From Bacteroidota bacterium (GTDB taxonomy: Bacteria > Bacteroidota > Bacteroidia > Flavobacteriales > Weeksellaceae), in the NCBI GenBank assembly GCA_023420435.1, contig JAEZWE010000208.1, positions 1-5,163 of the forward strand: a DNA stretch of 5,163 nt. Reading direction: 5' to 3'. Under the pieces are notes generated by a model that worked only from the letters and a program-made list of their open reading frames with translations, had not been told where the DNA came from and ran no database searches. Shown in pieces: positions 1 to 5,163 of the stretch. The translations under genes and the position numbers were made by a program. Each line of letters begins with the position of its first letter. The first letter of the stretch is position 1.

Positions 1-202
1 AATCAATACTTCCGGATTGTGCAGCGGGTAAATCTTTGATTTCGTTGTAGATGGTTTCTGGATTCATATTTTTGGGTTCACAAGCTTCTTCAATTGTTCT
101 GTTTCCTTTGCAGCAGAAATCAATTCCATTTTTTTTGAAAATTGCGGCTGTACGGAAATCTTGTTCTACAATATCTCCTATTTGTAATTCATTTAGATTC
201 AT
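1..202 (-). CDS. RIC/ScdA/YtfE-type iron-sulfur cluster repair protein, N-terminal part (3' end beyond window)
   Basis: The first 67 residues are visible, reading from an ATG at 202 to the left edge; the gene continues outside. They match the ScdA_N (DUF542) domain that begins RIC (repair of iron centres) proteins. The motif DFCCKGNRTIEEAC lies at about residues 28-41, with the paired cysteines C30-C31 and a third at C41. In the family this domain precedes a hemerythrin-like di-iron domain, which would be off-window here. Known members are cytoplasmic and restore iron-sulfur or di-iron centres damaged by nitric oxide or oxidants. The start is 20 nt after the cytochrome c stop with no terminator between, so it is probably the last visible gene of the nirK operon, where it would counter NO made by NirK. 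No Shine-Dalgarno is seen; the start region is AT-rich. A stand-alone DUF542 protein is possible, because the C-terminal domain cannot be checked. Confidence 0.85.
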   Translation of the reverse strand, partial: MNLNELQIGDIVEQDFRTAAIFKKNGIDFCCKGNRTIEEACEPKNMNPETIYNEIKDLPAAQSGSID

Positions 203-222
203 TTTCTATAAATTTTTAAAGA

Positions 223-636
223 CTATTTTTTTTGTGCTAAGATGTATTTTACCATCAGTTTTGCGTTATCTTTGCTCATTCCTGCGTGAGGCGTCATTGG
301 GATTTCGCCCCAATTTCCTTTTCCTCCGTCGATAATTTTTTGAGCAAGCATATCAATGTCAGCTTCCGTATATTTTGCTGCAACCTCTTGATAAGATGGT
401 CCTACCAATTTTGCATCTACTTTATGGCAAGAAAGACAGTCGGTTCCCTCGATTAATTTTAAACCTTGATCTTCGGGAGAAGCATTTGCAGAAGCAATTG
501 CAGAAGAATCAATCGGTTTTGGTTCTTCCAACATGATGTTGGATTCCGGTTCAGGTTGTGTGGAAGCTACTTTTTCTTTAGAACATGAGATGATTGTTAA
601 AGAAAATACACTTGCAATAAGGATTAAATTTTTCAT
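223..636 (-). CDS. Monohaem class I cytochrome c, lipoprotein (probable electron donor to NirK)
   Basis: This 137-residue protein starts with a lipoprotein signal ending in LTIISC, with the lipidated cysteine at C18. A flexible Glu/Pro/Ser-rich linker (about 19-55) follows, then a single cytochrome c domain. The haem attachment site CLSCH is at 67-71. The probable axial methionine is M114 in the segment WGEIPMTPH, a pattern like the small c551/c552-type cytochromes. It should be anchored to a membrane with the haem domain facing the periplasm. It lies 21 nt after the SCO gene and 20 nt before the RIC gene. Family knowledge: small c-type cytochromes donate electrons to copper nitrite reductases, and some NirK proteins carry such a domain fused at the C-terminus. 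That this one serves NirK is inferred from its position. The stop codon is TAG. Confidence 0.93.
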   Translation of the reverse strand: MKNLILIASVFSLTIISCSKEKVASTQPEPESNIMLEEPKPIDSSAIASANASPEDQGLKLIEGTDCLSCHKVDAKLVGPSYQEVAAKYTEADIDMLAQKIIDGGKGNWGEIPMTPHAGMSKDNAKLMVKYILAQKK

Positions 637-657
637 TATTTTAAATTTTTGAGATGA

Positions 658-1215
658 TTAATTCAGTTGACTAATTTGTTTTACCGTTTCGGAAACATCG
701 ACGTTCAAACCTTCTTTTTGATACAGCATGTTTCCACTTTTATCCAAAATCGTGATGATGTTGGAATGGGAAAATTCCATTGGTGAGATTTCTTTGTATT
801 TCACCGCTAAAACATTCGCCAGTTCTCTGGTATCTTCTTCGGAAGACCTTAGAAAAACCCATTGATTGCCGGAAAATTGGTTGGCTTCCAAATATTTTTT
901 CATGGTTTCGGGCGTATCATTTTTAGGATCAATAGATACTAAAACATACTGAACATCGTCTTTCTGACCGACACCACGATAAATGTCACGCATTTCGGCA
1001 GTTAACCTTGGACAAGCCGTTTTACAGGAAGTATAAATCATGACCATGACGGTATTTTTCCCTTTTAAATCAGCCATTTTCATGGTCATTCCGTTTTGGT
1101 TTTCCCATTTTGAATCTAGTTGGTACAAAGAATCGGTTGACGCCTCTTGATTTGCCTCTTTTTTACAGGAAACCAATCCTAAAACCAAAACTAAAAGCGT
1201 GATAATATTTTTCAT
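658..1215 (-). CDS. SCO1/SenC/PrrC-family copper chaperone / thiol-disulfide protein, lipoprotein
   Basis: This 185-residue protein begins with a lipoprotein signal (LGLVSC, lipid cysteine C17) and continues as a thioredoxin-fold SCO domain. The copper-binding motif is complete: CKTACP gives C64 and C68, and the third ligand is H150 in FSHSNIITILD. The family signature SIDPKNDTP is at 94-102. SCO proteins bind Cu(I)/Cu(II) in the periplasm and metallate or reduce copper sites, classically CuA of cytochrome oxidase. No oxidase gene is present here. The gene sits between an FGE-like gene (15 nt upstream) and a cytochrome c gene (21 nt downstream) in the nirK operon. My inference is that it delivers copper to NirK or keeps its site cysteine reduced. 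The start is well supported because the signal peptide begins immediately; the A-rich leader has no Shine-Dalgarno. Confidence 0.94.
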   Translation of the reverse strand: MKNIITLLVLVLGLVSCKKEANQEASTDSLYQLDSKWENQNGMTMKMADLKGKNTVMVMIYTSCKTACPRLTAEMRDIYRGVGQKDDVQYVLVSIDPKNDTPETMKKYLEANQFSGNQWVFLRSSEEDTRELANVLAVKYKEISPMEFSHSNIITILDKSGNMLYQKEGLNVDVSETVKQISQLN

Positions 1216-1230
1216 TTTTTCTAAACTTTT

Positions 1231-2043
1231 TTATTGAATATCTTTTGCACATCGGAATCCCAGATTGTTCAGTGCATCTTTTGCGTGAAGGCTTCCGCGC
1301 ATTGCAAACCTCATAAATGCTGCATAATTCCTAAGATCATCAGTTGTAACAGCGGCTCCAGCGCAAAAAAGCGTTTCGTTAGTTGTTTTATCTTTGCGAG
1401 ATTCGCCGGTCATCATTACCGAGTTGAAATCATCCGTCCATTCCCAAATAACGCCGTACATATCGTACATTCCGTAAAAATTTGGTGATGTTTGTTTGAC
1501 AGATTTCATCTGATTTCCTTTATTTTGATAGGTTTTAAGAATATAGTTTGTGAATTCCGGATCTTTTGAAGCATTGGCTTTTTTACCATCTGCAACAGCT
1601 GCAAATTCCCATTCATCCAAAGTTGGTAAACGTTTCCCAACACTTTTGGCGTAGGCTTTTGCTGCAAACCATGAAACATTGGTTACCGGCGCATCAGGTT
1701 TCACATTTTTAGGAAATTCAAAATCTGATTCCCAGTTTTTCAAATAAGTAGAGTCTGCGTAAAGTTTCCACACCTTGGATTTGGTCCATTGAGGATTTCT
1801 CTTCAAAAATTCTAGAAATTCCTGGTTAGTTACTGCGGTTTCGTCCATTTCAAAAGATTTCACCTCTGTTTTTCTATCGGCATCTTTCCCAAAAAAAGGT
1901 TCATAAGTACTGCCCTCAATGCGCTTCATTTTTTTGACGCTGGAAATGAATACTATGGAATTTGTCTCGGGGCGAACCTCAACACTTTTCTGGGTGCACT
2001 GCACCAACAATAACGAACATATGATTACTAAAACTCTCATCAT
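1231..2043 (-). CDS. FGE/SUMF1-fold lipoprotein lacking the FGE catalytic cysteines
   Basis: The C-type-lectin-like FGE-sulfatase (SUMF1/EgtB/PvdO) fold is clear. Segments include FEMDETAVTNQEFLEFL (about 64-80), PVTNVSW (119-125), GKRLPTLDEWEFAA (136-149), YGMYDMYGVIWEWTDD (190-205) and the C-terminal LGFRCA (261-266). I choose the ATG at 2043 (270 residues). The frame stays open to a TTG at 2073, but starting at 2043 gives a clean lipoprotein signal, MMRVLVIICSLLLVQC, with the lipid cysteine at C16. The ATG at 2040 is equally possible. True FGEs bind copper through two cysteines in the segment before the final LGFRC; here that segment (NYAAFMRFAMR) has none, and only C227 and C265 remain in the mature domain. 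Formylglycine synthesis is therefore unlikely. A structural, assembly or partner-binding role in nitrite reduction is inferred from its place 40 nt after nirK and 15 nt before the SCO gene. Bacteroidetes also use non-catalytic FGE-fold lipoproteins in gliding (GldJ/GldK), so the fold alone does not prove chemistry. Confidence 0.88.
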   Translation of the reverse strand: MMRVLVIICSLLLVQCTQKSVEVRPETNSIVFISSVKKMKRIEGSTYEPFFGKDADRKTEVKSFEMDETAVTNQEFLEFLKRNPQWTKSKVWKLYADSTYLKNWESDFEFPKNVKPDAPVTNVSWFAAKAYAKSVGKRLPTLDEWEFAAVADGKKANASKDPEFTNYILKTYQNKGNQMKSVKQTSPNFYGMYDMYGVIWEWTDDFNSVMMTGESRKDKTTNETLFCAGAAVTTDDLRNYAAFMRFAMRGSLHAKDALNNLGFRCAKDIQ

Positions 2044-2083
2044 TAAACCATTTGAAATCCTCAAAATGACCAATTTTTATTAT

Positions 2084-3118
2084 TTATTTTTTCTGAAAAA
2101 CTTTTGGATTTTCTGCACCGTTTACTTTCAGTTTTCCTAAAGTTCCTTTGTGGAATGCTCGGAATAAAGCGTGATCCACAATTACGTATTCACCAGGAAC
2201 GGTTGCTTTAAATTCTACAATTGCTGCACCTCCAGGAGGAATTACTGTCGTTTGAACGTTCTCGTTAATTAAATTTCCGCCTTCAACATATACTTTGTCG
2301 AAAATTTCACCAATGATGTGGAATGAACTTGTTAAGTTAGGACCACCGTTTCCGACGAAGATTCTTACGGTTTCACCGACATTCACCTGAAGTTCATTTT
2401 CTCCTAAAAGTGAAGCTGTATTACCGTTAAATACTACGTATTCAGGTTTTTCAGCAATAGCTTTATCCATATCAAATTCCTGCAATCCTTTTTCTCCATT
2501 TTTTCCTTTGGTGTAGAAGTCACCTTGCATGATGTAGAATTCTTTATCCACTTTTGGAAGTCCACCTTCCGGTTCGATAAGGATCATTCCGTACATTCCG
2601 TTTCCGATGTGCATTCCTACCGGTGCGGTTGCACAGTGATAAACGTAAAGTCCAGGATTCAATGCTTTAAAATTGAACACTGCTTCTTTACCGGGAGCTA
2701 CAAAAGTTGCTTCTGCGCCACCACCGGGACCGTTCACGGCGTGTAAATCTATATTATGAGGAAACGTACTGTTTTCGTTATTTTTTAAGTGAAATTCCAC
2801 TTCATCACCTACTCGTGCACGGATAAAACTTCCCGGAACAGCGCCATCGAAAGTCCAAAAATTATATTGAGTTCCGTCTGCCAATTCGCCCACTTTTTCA
2901 ATGGTTTCCATTTTCACTATTACTTTCCTCGCGGCTCTGTCACCAATTGGAGCAGGAACTGCAGGCGCATGCGTTGTTTTTAAGATTTCTGCATCACCGC
3001 TTACTGCGATATTTTCTGTTGAATCTTTTGTGGCTGCACCAGATTCTTGATTTTGTTTACATGCAGTAACGCTAAAGAGCACTGCAAGTGCCATACTAAA
3101 AAGAACATGCTTTTTCAT
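2084..3118 (-). CDS. nirK: Copper-containing nitrite reductase (NO-forming), AniA-like, lipoprotein
   Basis: NirK reduces nitrite to nitric oxide in the periplasm. The 344-residue protein has a lipoprotein signal (FSVTAC, C20), a low-complexity linker (about 21-58) and two cupredoxin domains. All metal sites are visible. Type 1 copper ligands are H121, C162, H170 and M175 (segments FPHNIDLHA and YHCATAPVGMHIGNGMYG). Type 2 copper ligands are H126, H161 and, from domain two, H316 (VDHALFRAFHKG). The catalytic pair is D124 and H267 (SSFHIIGE). The APVGMHIGNGMYG segment, the VDH..FRAF motif and the GAENP tail resemble Neisseria AniA (class II, short loop) rather than the classical Alcaligenes type; AniA is also a lipoprotein. 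The start overlaps the stop of the upstream membrane-protein gene by 4 nt (ATGA), which suggests translational coupling. I see no missing or broken residues, so the enzyme should be active. A general multicopper oxidase is excluded by the full NirK ligand set and length. Confidence 0.97.
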   Translation of the reverse strand: MKKHVLFSMALAVLFSVTACKQNQESGAATKDSTENIAVSGDAEILKTTHAPAVPAPIGDRAARKVIVKMETIEKVGELADGTQYNFWTFDGAVPGSFIRARVGDEVEFHLKNNENSTFPHNIDLHAVNGPGGGAEATFVAPGKEAVFNFKALNPGLYVYHCATAPVGMHIGNGMYGMILIEPEGGLPKVDKEFYIMQGDFYTKGKNGEKGLQEFDMDKAIAEKPEYVVFNGNTASLLGENELQVNVGETVRIFVGNGGPNLTSSFHIIGEIFDKVYVEGGNLINENVQTTVIPPGGAAIVEFKATVPGEYVIVDHALFRAFHKGTLGKLKVNGAENPKVFQKK

Positions 3119-3597
3119 TTTGTAATGGTTTTAAATTTTGAAATAGGTTGGTATAATCTGATAAATTTGAACTGAAATATCACCAGTGCAAAAAGAAGGA
3201 GAAGTTTAATGATTTCCGATCCTATAAAAATGTTATGCAATTCTGAGGGAGGAACTGGTTTTCCAATTGCTAGAAGATCTGCTCGATAGTCTAATATTGG
3301 AAGCATCCAAAATTTCTGTGCTAATAGCAGTAGCAGACTAAAATTTAGAAGCACCAATTCAAAAAGATTGATTTTTTTATTGGATATAAAAACAAAGATT
3401 AAAATAATAGCGGCTATTACCAATTGAATGTTAGTTGAAATACTAAACATTATTTTTCCCAAGCCCAACGCAACAGGGAGTGTCATTCCCTCGACTTGGA
3501 ATTTTAAAGGTGTTTCTATAAAGCTTACTGTCAAAAAAACTCCTAACCACAGAAAAATTAGCGACAATATCATTGGATTTTTTATTGTGTTTTTCAT
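3115..3597 (-). CDS. Four-helix integral membrane protein of unknown function, coupled to nirK
   Basis: I cannot assign this 160-residue protein with confidence. It has about four hydrophobic segments (roughly 8-27, 43-71, 77-97 and 124-146) and no signal peptide or cysteine. Features likely to be conserved are SFIETPLKF (25-33), GLGKIMF (45-51), LPILDYRA (99-106), PPSELH (116-121) and a charged pair E128/K131 at the start of the last helix. The pattern recalls small DUF4149/TMEM205-like membrane proteins; this is an impression from memory, not a search result. Its TGA stop overlaps the nirK ATG by 4 nt, so the two are probably co-translated. The ATG at 3597 is taken as the start; ATG 3573 (residue 9) is an alternative that keeps all helices. 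A NirK-dedicated membrane partner, or a role in NO or copper handling, is inferred from position only. Confidence 0.85.
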   Translation of the reverse strand: MKNTIKNPMILSLIFLWLGVFLTVSFIETPLKFQVEGMTLPVALGLGKIMFSISTNIQLVIAAIILIFVFISNKKINLFELVLLNFSLLLLLAQKFWMLPILDYRADLLAIGKPVPPSELHNIFIGSEIIKLLLLFALVIFQFKFIRLYQPISKFKTITK

Positions 3598-3615
3598 TAT
3601 AAATATATTAAGACC

Positions 3616-3630
3616 TTTTTATCTTTTATT
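3616..3630 (-). promoter_or_regulatory. AT-rich motif, copy A, upstream of the membrane-protein/nirK genes (candidate operator)
   Basis: On the minus strand this reads AATAAAAGATAAAAA, ending 18 nt before the ATG at 3597. The same 15 bases occur in the opposite orientation upstream of rrf2 at 4115-4129, and agreement continues to 19 of 21 positions. The extended copy here also forms an imperfect inverted repeat, AAGAT-N6-GTCTT. It could be the binding site of the Rrf2 protein encoded next door. The low base complexity makes chance similarity a real possibility. Confidence 0.3.
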
Positions 3631-3641
3631 TTTTTAAATTT

Positions 3642-4073
3642 TTATTTTTTTAAATAAGTGATTTCCAAATCAATATTTTCAACAAATAATTGAAGGGTGG
3701 AATGCTCAAACATTTCTTTTATTTCGCTCCTCACTTTTTTAAATTCTGAATGAATCGGACAAGGATGATCTTCCGAACAGGCTTTCAAACCCAATCCACA
3801 ACCCGTAAAAAGCTTATCTCCGTCCACTTCTTTCACAATATCTGAAATTGAAGTTTTCAAGTTTTCCGCGTCCATAAAAAAACCACCGTTCGGTCCTTTA
3901 GCAGATTGTACAAATCCCTTTCTGCTAAGATCCTGAAGTATTTTTGCTATAAAATACTCCGGAGAATCAATACCTGCCGCAATATCTTTAATCCCCACTC
4001 TATTATTTTTGGAGGATTGCTGCGCAATAAAAATAAGCGCTCTAATGGCATATTCACAGGTTTTTGAAAACAT
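3642..4073 (-). CDS. Rrf2-family transcriptional regulator (NsrR/IscR-like, three-cysteine)
   Basis: The 143 residues match the Rrf2 family in length and layout. The N-terminal winged helix-turn-helix starts KTCEYAIRALIFIA, has its recognition region around SPEYFIAKILQDLSRKGFV (37-55), and the wing SAKGPNGGFF (57-66). A dimerisation helix follows. Three cysteines, C92, C99 and C105, lie in the stretch GCGLGLKACSEDHPCP, the place where NsrR and IscR bind an iron-sulfur cluster. Spacing here is C-x6-C-x5-C, slightly longer than C-x5-C-x5-C in IscR. Nearby H103 and H108 could also ligate. Known members sense NO or iron-sulfur status and repress target genes. It is encoded 44 nt upstream of the membrane-protein/nirK genes on the same strand with no terminator between, so it may be the first gene of that operon and control both. 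NO sensing is inferred; general iron-sulfur control is the main alternative. Confidence 0.93.
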   Translation of the reverse strand: MFSKTCEYAIRALIFIAQQSSKNNRVGIKDIAAGIDSPEYFIAKILQDLSRKGFVQSAKGPNGGFFMDAENLKTSISDIVKEVDGDKLFTGCGLGLKACSEDHPCPIHSEFKKVRSEIKEMFEHSTLQLFVENIDLEITYLKK

Positions 4074-4093
4074 CTCTTGCTTTTTTTCTATTA

Positions 4094-4101
4094 CAAATAT
4101 A
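4094..4101 (-). promoter_or_regulatory. Possible Bacteroidetes -7 promoter element for rrf2
   Basis: The minus strand reads TATATTTG, an exact match to the Bacteroidetes -7 consensus TAnnTTTG, and lies about 20 nt before the rrf2 ATG. A TTG at 4114-4116 is only 12 nt upstream, closer than the usual spacing to the -33 element, so only half of the promoter is convincing. A perfect 8-bp palindrome, AAACGTTT, sits immediately upstream at 4103-4110 and could be an operator. Confidence 0.4.
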
Positions 4102-4114
4102 CAAACGTTTTTAC

Positions 4115-4129
4115 AATAAAAGATAAAAA
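4115..4129 (+). promoter_or_regulatory. AT-rich motif, copy B, upstream of rrf2 (candidate operator)
   Basis: The plus strand reads AATAAAAGATAAAAA, identical to the minus-strand copy at 3616-3630. Here it starts a 7-bp inverted repeat: AATAAAA (4115-4121) and TTTTATT (4134-4140) separated by 12 nt. It lies just upstream of the putative rrf2 -7 element, a position suited to autoregulation. Assignment as an operator is inferred. Confidence 0.3.
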
Positions 4130-4149
4130 AGTGTTTTATTTTGATTTAA

Positions 4150-4163
4150 ATGATAGAAATCAT
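4150..4163. promoter_or_regulatory. FNR/CRP-type palindrome (weak candidate)
   Basis: ATGAT-AGAA-ATCAT is a perfect 5-bp inverted repeat with a 4-nt spacer. It has the FNR/DNR architecture TTGAT-N4-ATCAA and differs only at the outermost base of each half. Its centre is about 55 nt upstream of the putative rrf2 -7 element. CRP/FNR-family regulators commonly control denitrification genes, which makes the site plausible here. It abuts the queA terminator tail, and chance occurrence in AT-rich DNA cannot be excluded. Confidence 0.25.
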
Positions 4164-4191
4164 AAAAAAGGCTGTCCGAAAACCGAACAGC
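4164..4191 (-). terminator. Rho-independent terminator of queA
   Basis: On the minus strand an 8-bp stem, GCTGTTCG paired with CGGACAGC (one G-T wobble), encloses a GTTTT loop and is followed by CTTTTTTA. It begins 25 nt after the queA stop codon. It closes the queA transcript and separates it from the rrf2-nirK unit. Confidence 0.85.
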
Positions 4192-4216
4192 GCTATTAAT
4201 TTCTTCTAAATTCTTA

Positions 4217-5163
4217 TTACAGAATAAGCATTGCATCGCCGTAAGAGTAAAATTTGTATTCGTTTTTGATGGCTTCTTCGTAAGCGTGCATTACGAAATC
4301 TTTCCCTGCAAAAGCTGCAATCATCATAATCAAAGTAGATTTTGGAGTGTGGAAATTCGTAATCATCGCATTGGCAACTCCGAAATCGTGCGGCGGATAA
4401 ATGAATTTGTTTGTCCAACCGTGATAAGGACCGATTTTTTTGTTGGAAGAAACGGATGTTTCCAAAGCTCTCATCGTAGTTGTTCCTACTGCGCAAACTC
4501 TGCGATTTTCTTCCACTGCTTTGTTAATGATATCTGCATTTTTTTGATCGATAATGGCTTCTTCAGATTCCATTTTATGTTTTGATAAATCTTCTACTTC
4601 AATAGGATTGAAAGTTCCCAAACCAACGTGAAGCGTAATTTCTGCGAAATTAATTCCTTTAATTTCCAATCTTTTCATCAAATGTTTTGAAAAGTGAAGA
4701 CCTGCAGTTGGTGCTGCAACAGCGCCTTCATGTTTTGCATAAATGGTTTGGTAGCGTTCGGCGTCTTCCGGTTCAACTTCTCTTTTGATGTATTTTGGAA
4801 GTGGCGTTTCTCCCAATTCTTTTAATTTTCCACGAAATTCTTCATAGGAACCATCGTATAAAAATCTCAAAGTTCTTCCTCTGGAAGTCGTGTTGTCGAT
4901 AACTTCAGCCACTAAAGATTCATCTTCGGTGAAGAATAATTTATTACCAATTCTTATTTTTCTTGCAGGATCTACCAAAACGTCCCAAACACGAGTTTCT
5001 TTGTCCAGTTCTCTCAATAAAAAAACTTCAATTTTGGCTCCGGTTTTCTCTTTATTCCCGTACAATCTTGCGGGAAAAACTTTTGTATTGTTGAAGATAA
5101 ATAAATCGTCTTCATTAAAATAATCTACAACGTCTTTGAAAAGTTTGTGTTCAATGGTTTGGG
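4217..5163 (-). CDS. queA: S-adenosylmethionine:tRNA ribosyltransferase-isomerase, 5' end beyond window
   Basis: QueA transfers and isomerises the ribose part of S-adenosylmethionine onto 7-aminomethyl-7-deazaguanine at the tRNA wobble position, forming epoxyqueuosine. It acts in the cytoplasm. About 314 residues are visible and the frame is open to the right edge, where the first residues read QTIEHKLFKDVVDYF and then NNTKVFPARLYG. Roughly 35 N-terminal residues are missing compared with the usual ~350. A TTG codon at 5065 lies inside conserved sequence (the L of PARLYG) and is not the start. Family motifs are present: GAVAAPTAGLHF (visible residues 146-157), TLHVGLGTF (about 176-184), VGTTTMRALE, TNFHTPKSTLIM (268-279) and the C-terminal YSYGDAML. 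The protein ends two residues after this motif, without the short tail of E. coli QueA. It is a housekeeping gene, separated from the nirK unit by a terminator, and no functional link is seen. Confidence 0.97.
   Translation of the reverse strand, partial: QTIEHKLFKDVVDYFNEDDLFIFNNTKVFPARLYGNKEKTGAKIEVFLLRELDKETRVWDVLVDPARKIRIGNKLFFTEDESLVAEVIDNTTSRGRTLRFLYDGSYEEFRGKLKELGETPLPKYIKREVEPEDAERYQTIYAKHEGAVAAPTAGLHFSKHLMKRLEIKGINFAEITLHVGLGTFNPIEVEDLSKHKMESEEAIIDQKNADIINKAVEENRRVCAVGTTTMRALETSVSSNKKIGPYHGWTNKFIYPPHDFGVANAMITNFHTPKSTLIMMIAAFAGKDFVMHAYEEAIKNEYKFYSYGDAMLIL

Noticed and set aside
51..335. Open frame of 94 codons on the plus strand
   Set aside because: It lies antisense across the RIC and cytochrome c genes, both of which have clear family motifs; its translation is hydrophobic, Phe-rich and resembles no family.
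1234..1488. Plus-strand frame with many cysteines, opposite the FGE-like gene
   Set aside because: The cysteines come from reverse reading of codons in the real gene; there is no regular metal-binding spacing and no start signal.
2525..2983. Plus-strand open frames opposite nirK
   Set aside because: They are antisense shadows of a gene with every catalytic residue intact; the translations are Cys/His/Phe-rich reverse-complement artefacts.
3598..3641. Possible separate promoter or terminator between rrf2 and the membrane-protein gene
   Set aside because: TATATTTA at 3600-3607 resembles a -7 element but is only 2 nt from the ATG and has no -33 partner; there is no hairpin, so read-through from rrf2 is simpler.
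4206..4496. Open frame of 96 codons on the minus strand inside queA
   Set aside because: It is a shifted frame over the conserved queA C-terminus; the translation is Arg/Ser-rich with no recognisable domain.
4890..5123. Plus-strand frame of 77 codons opposite queA
   Set aside because: It is antisense to the conserved N-terminal part of QueA and has no supporting features.

Overview
The window looks like chromosomal DNA from an AT-rich member of the Bacteroidetes/Flavobacteriia, possibly a Chryseobacterium-like Weeksellaceae. This rests on the base composition, A-rich start regions with almost no Shine-Dalgarno sequences, Lys-rich N-termini with lipoprotein signals, and protein sequences that read as flavobacterial. 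The genus is a guess. Every gene I can support lies on the minus strand, so transcription runs from right to left, and intergenic space is very small.

Right part (4164-5163): the 3' portion of queA, a tRNA queuosine biosynthesis gene cut by the window edge. It is followed by a convincing rho-independent terminator. A short AT-rich regulatory region (about 4074-4163) separates it from the next unit.

Rest of the window (1-4073): a tight seven-gene run. In transcription order it holds an Rrf2-family regulator with three C-terminal cysteines, a four-helix membrane protein of unknown function, nirK (copper nitrite reductase, AniA-like, lipoprotein), an FGE/SUMF1-fold lipoprotein, a SCO copper-chaperone lipoprotein, a monohaem cytochrome c lipoprotein, and the start of a RIC/ScdA/YtfE-type iron-sulfur repair protein cut by the left edge. 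Gaps are -4 to about 44 nt, and I see no hairpin terminator inside the run.

The genes fit one job. NirK reduces nitrite to NO in the periplasm, the cytochrome c probably brings electrons, SCO probably handles copper for NirK, RIC repairs NO-damaged metal centres, and the Rrf2 protein probably senses NO or iron-sulfur status and controls the set. The least explained members are the membrane protein translationally coupled to nirK and the FGE-fold lipoprotein, which lacks the catalytic cysteine pair of true formylglycine-generating enzymes. An AT-rich motif shared upstream of rrf2 and upstream of the nirK-linked genes is a candidate operator. No mobile element, CRISPR array, tRNA or rRNA is visible.
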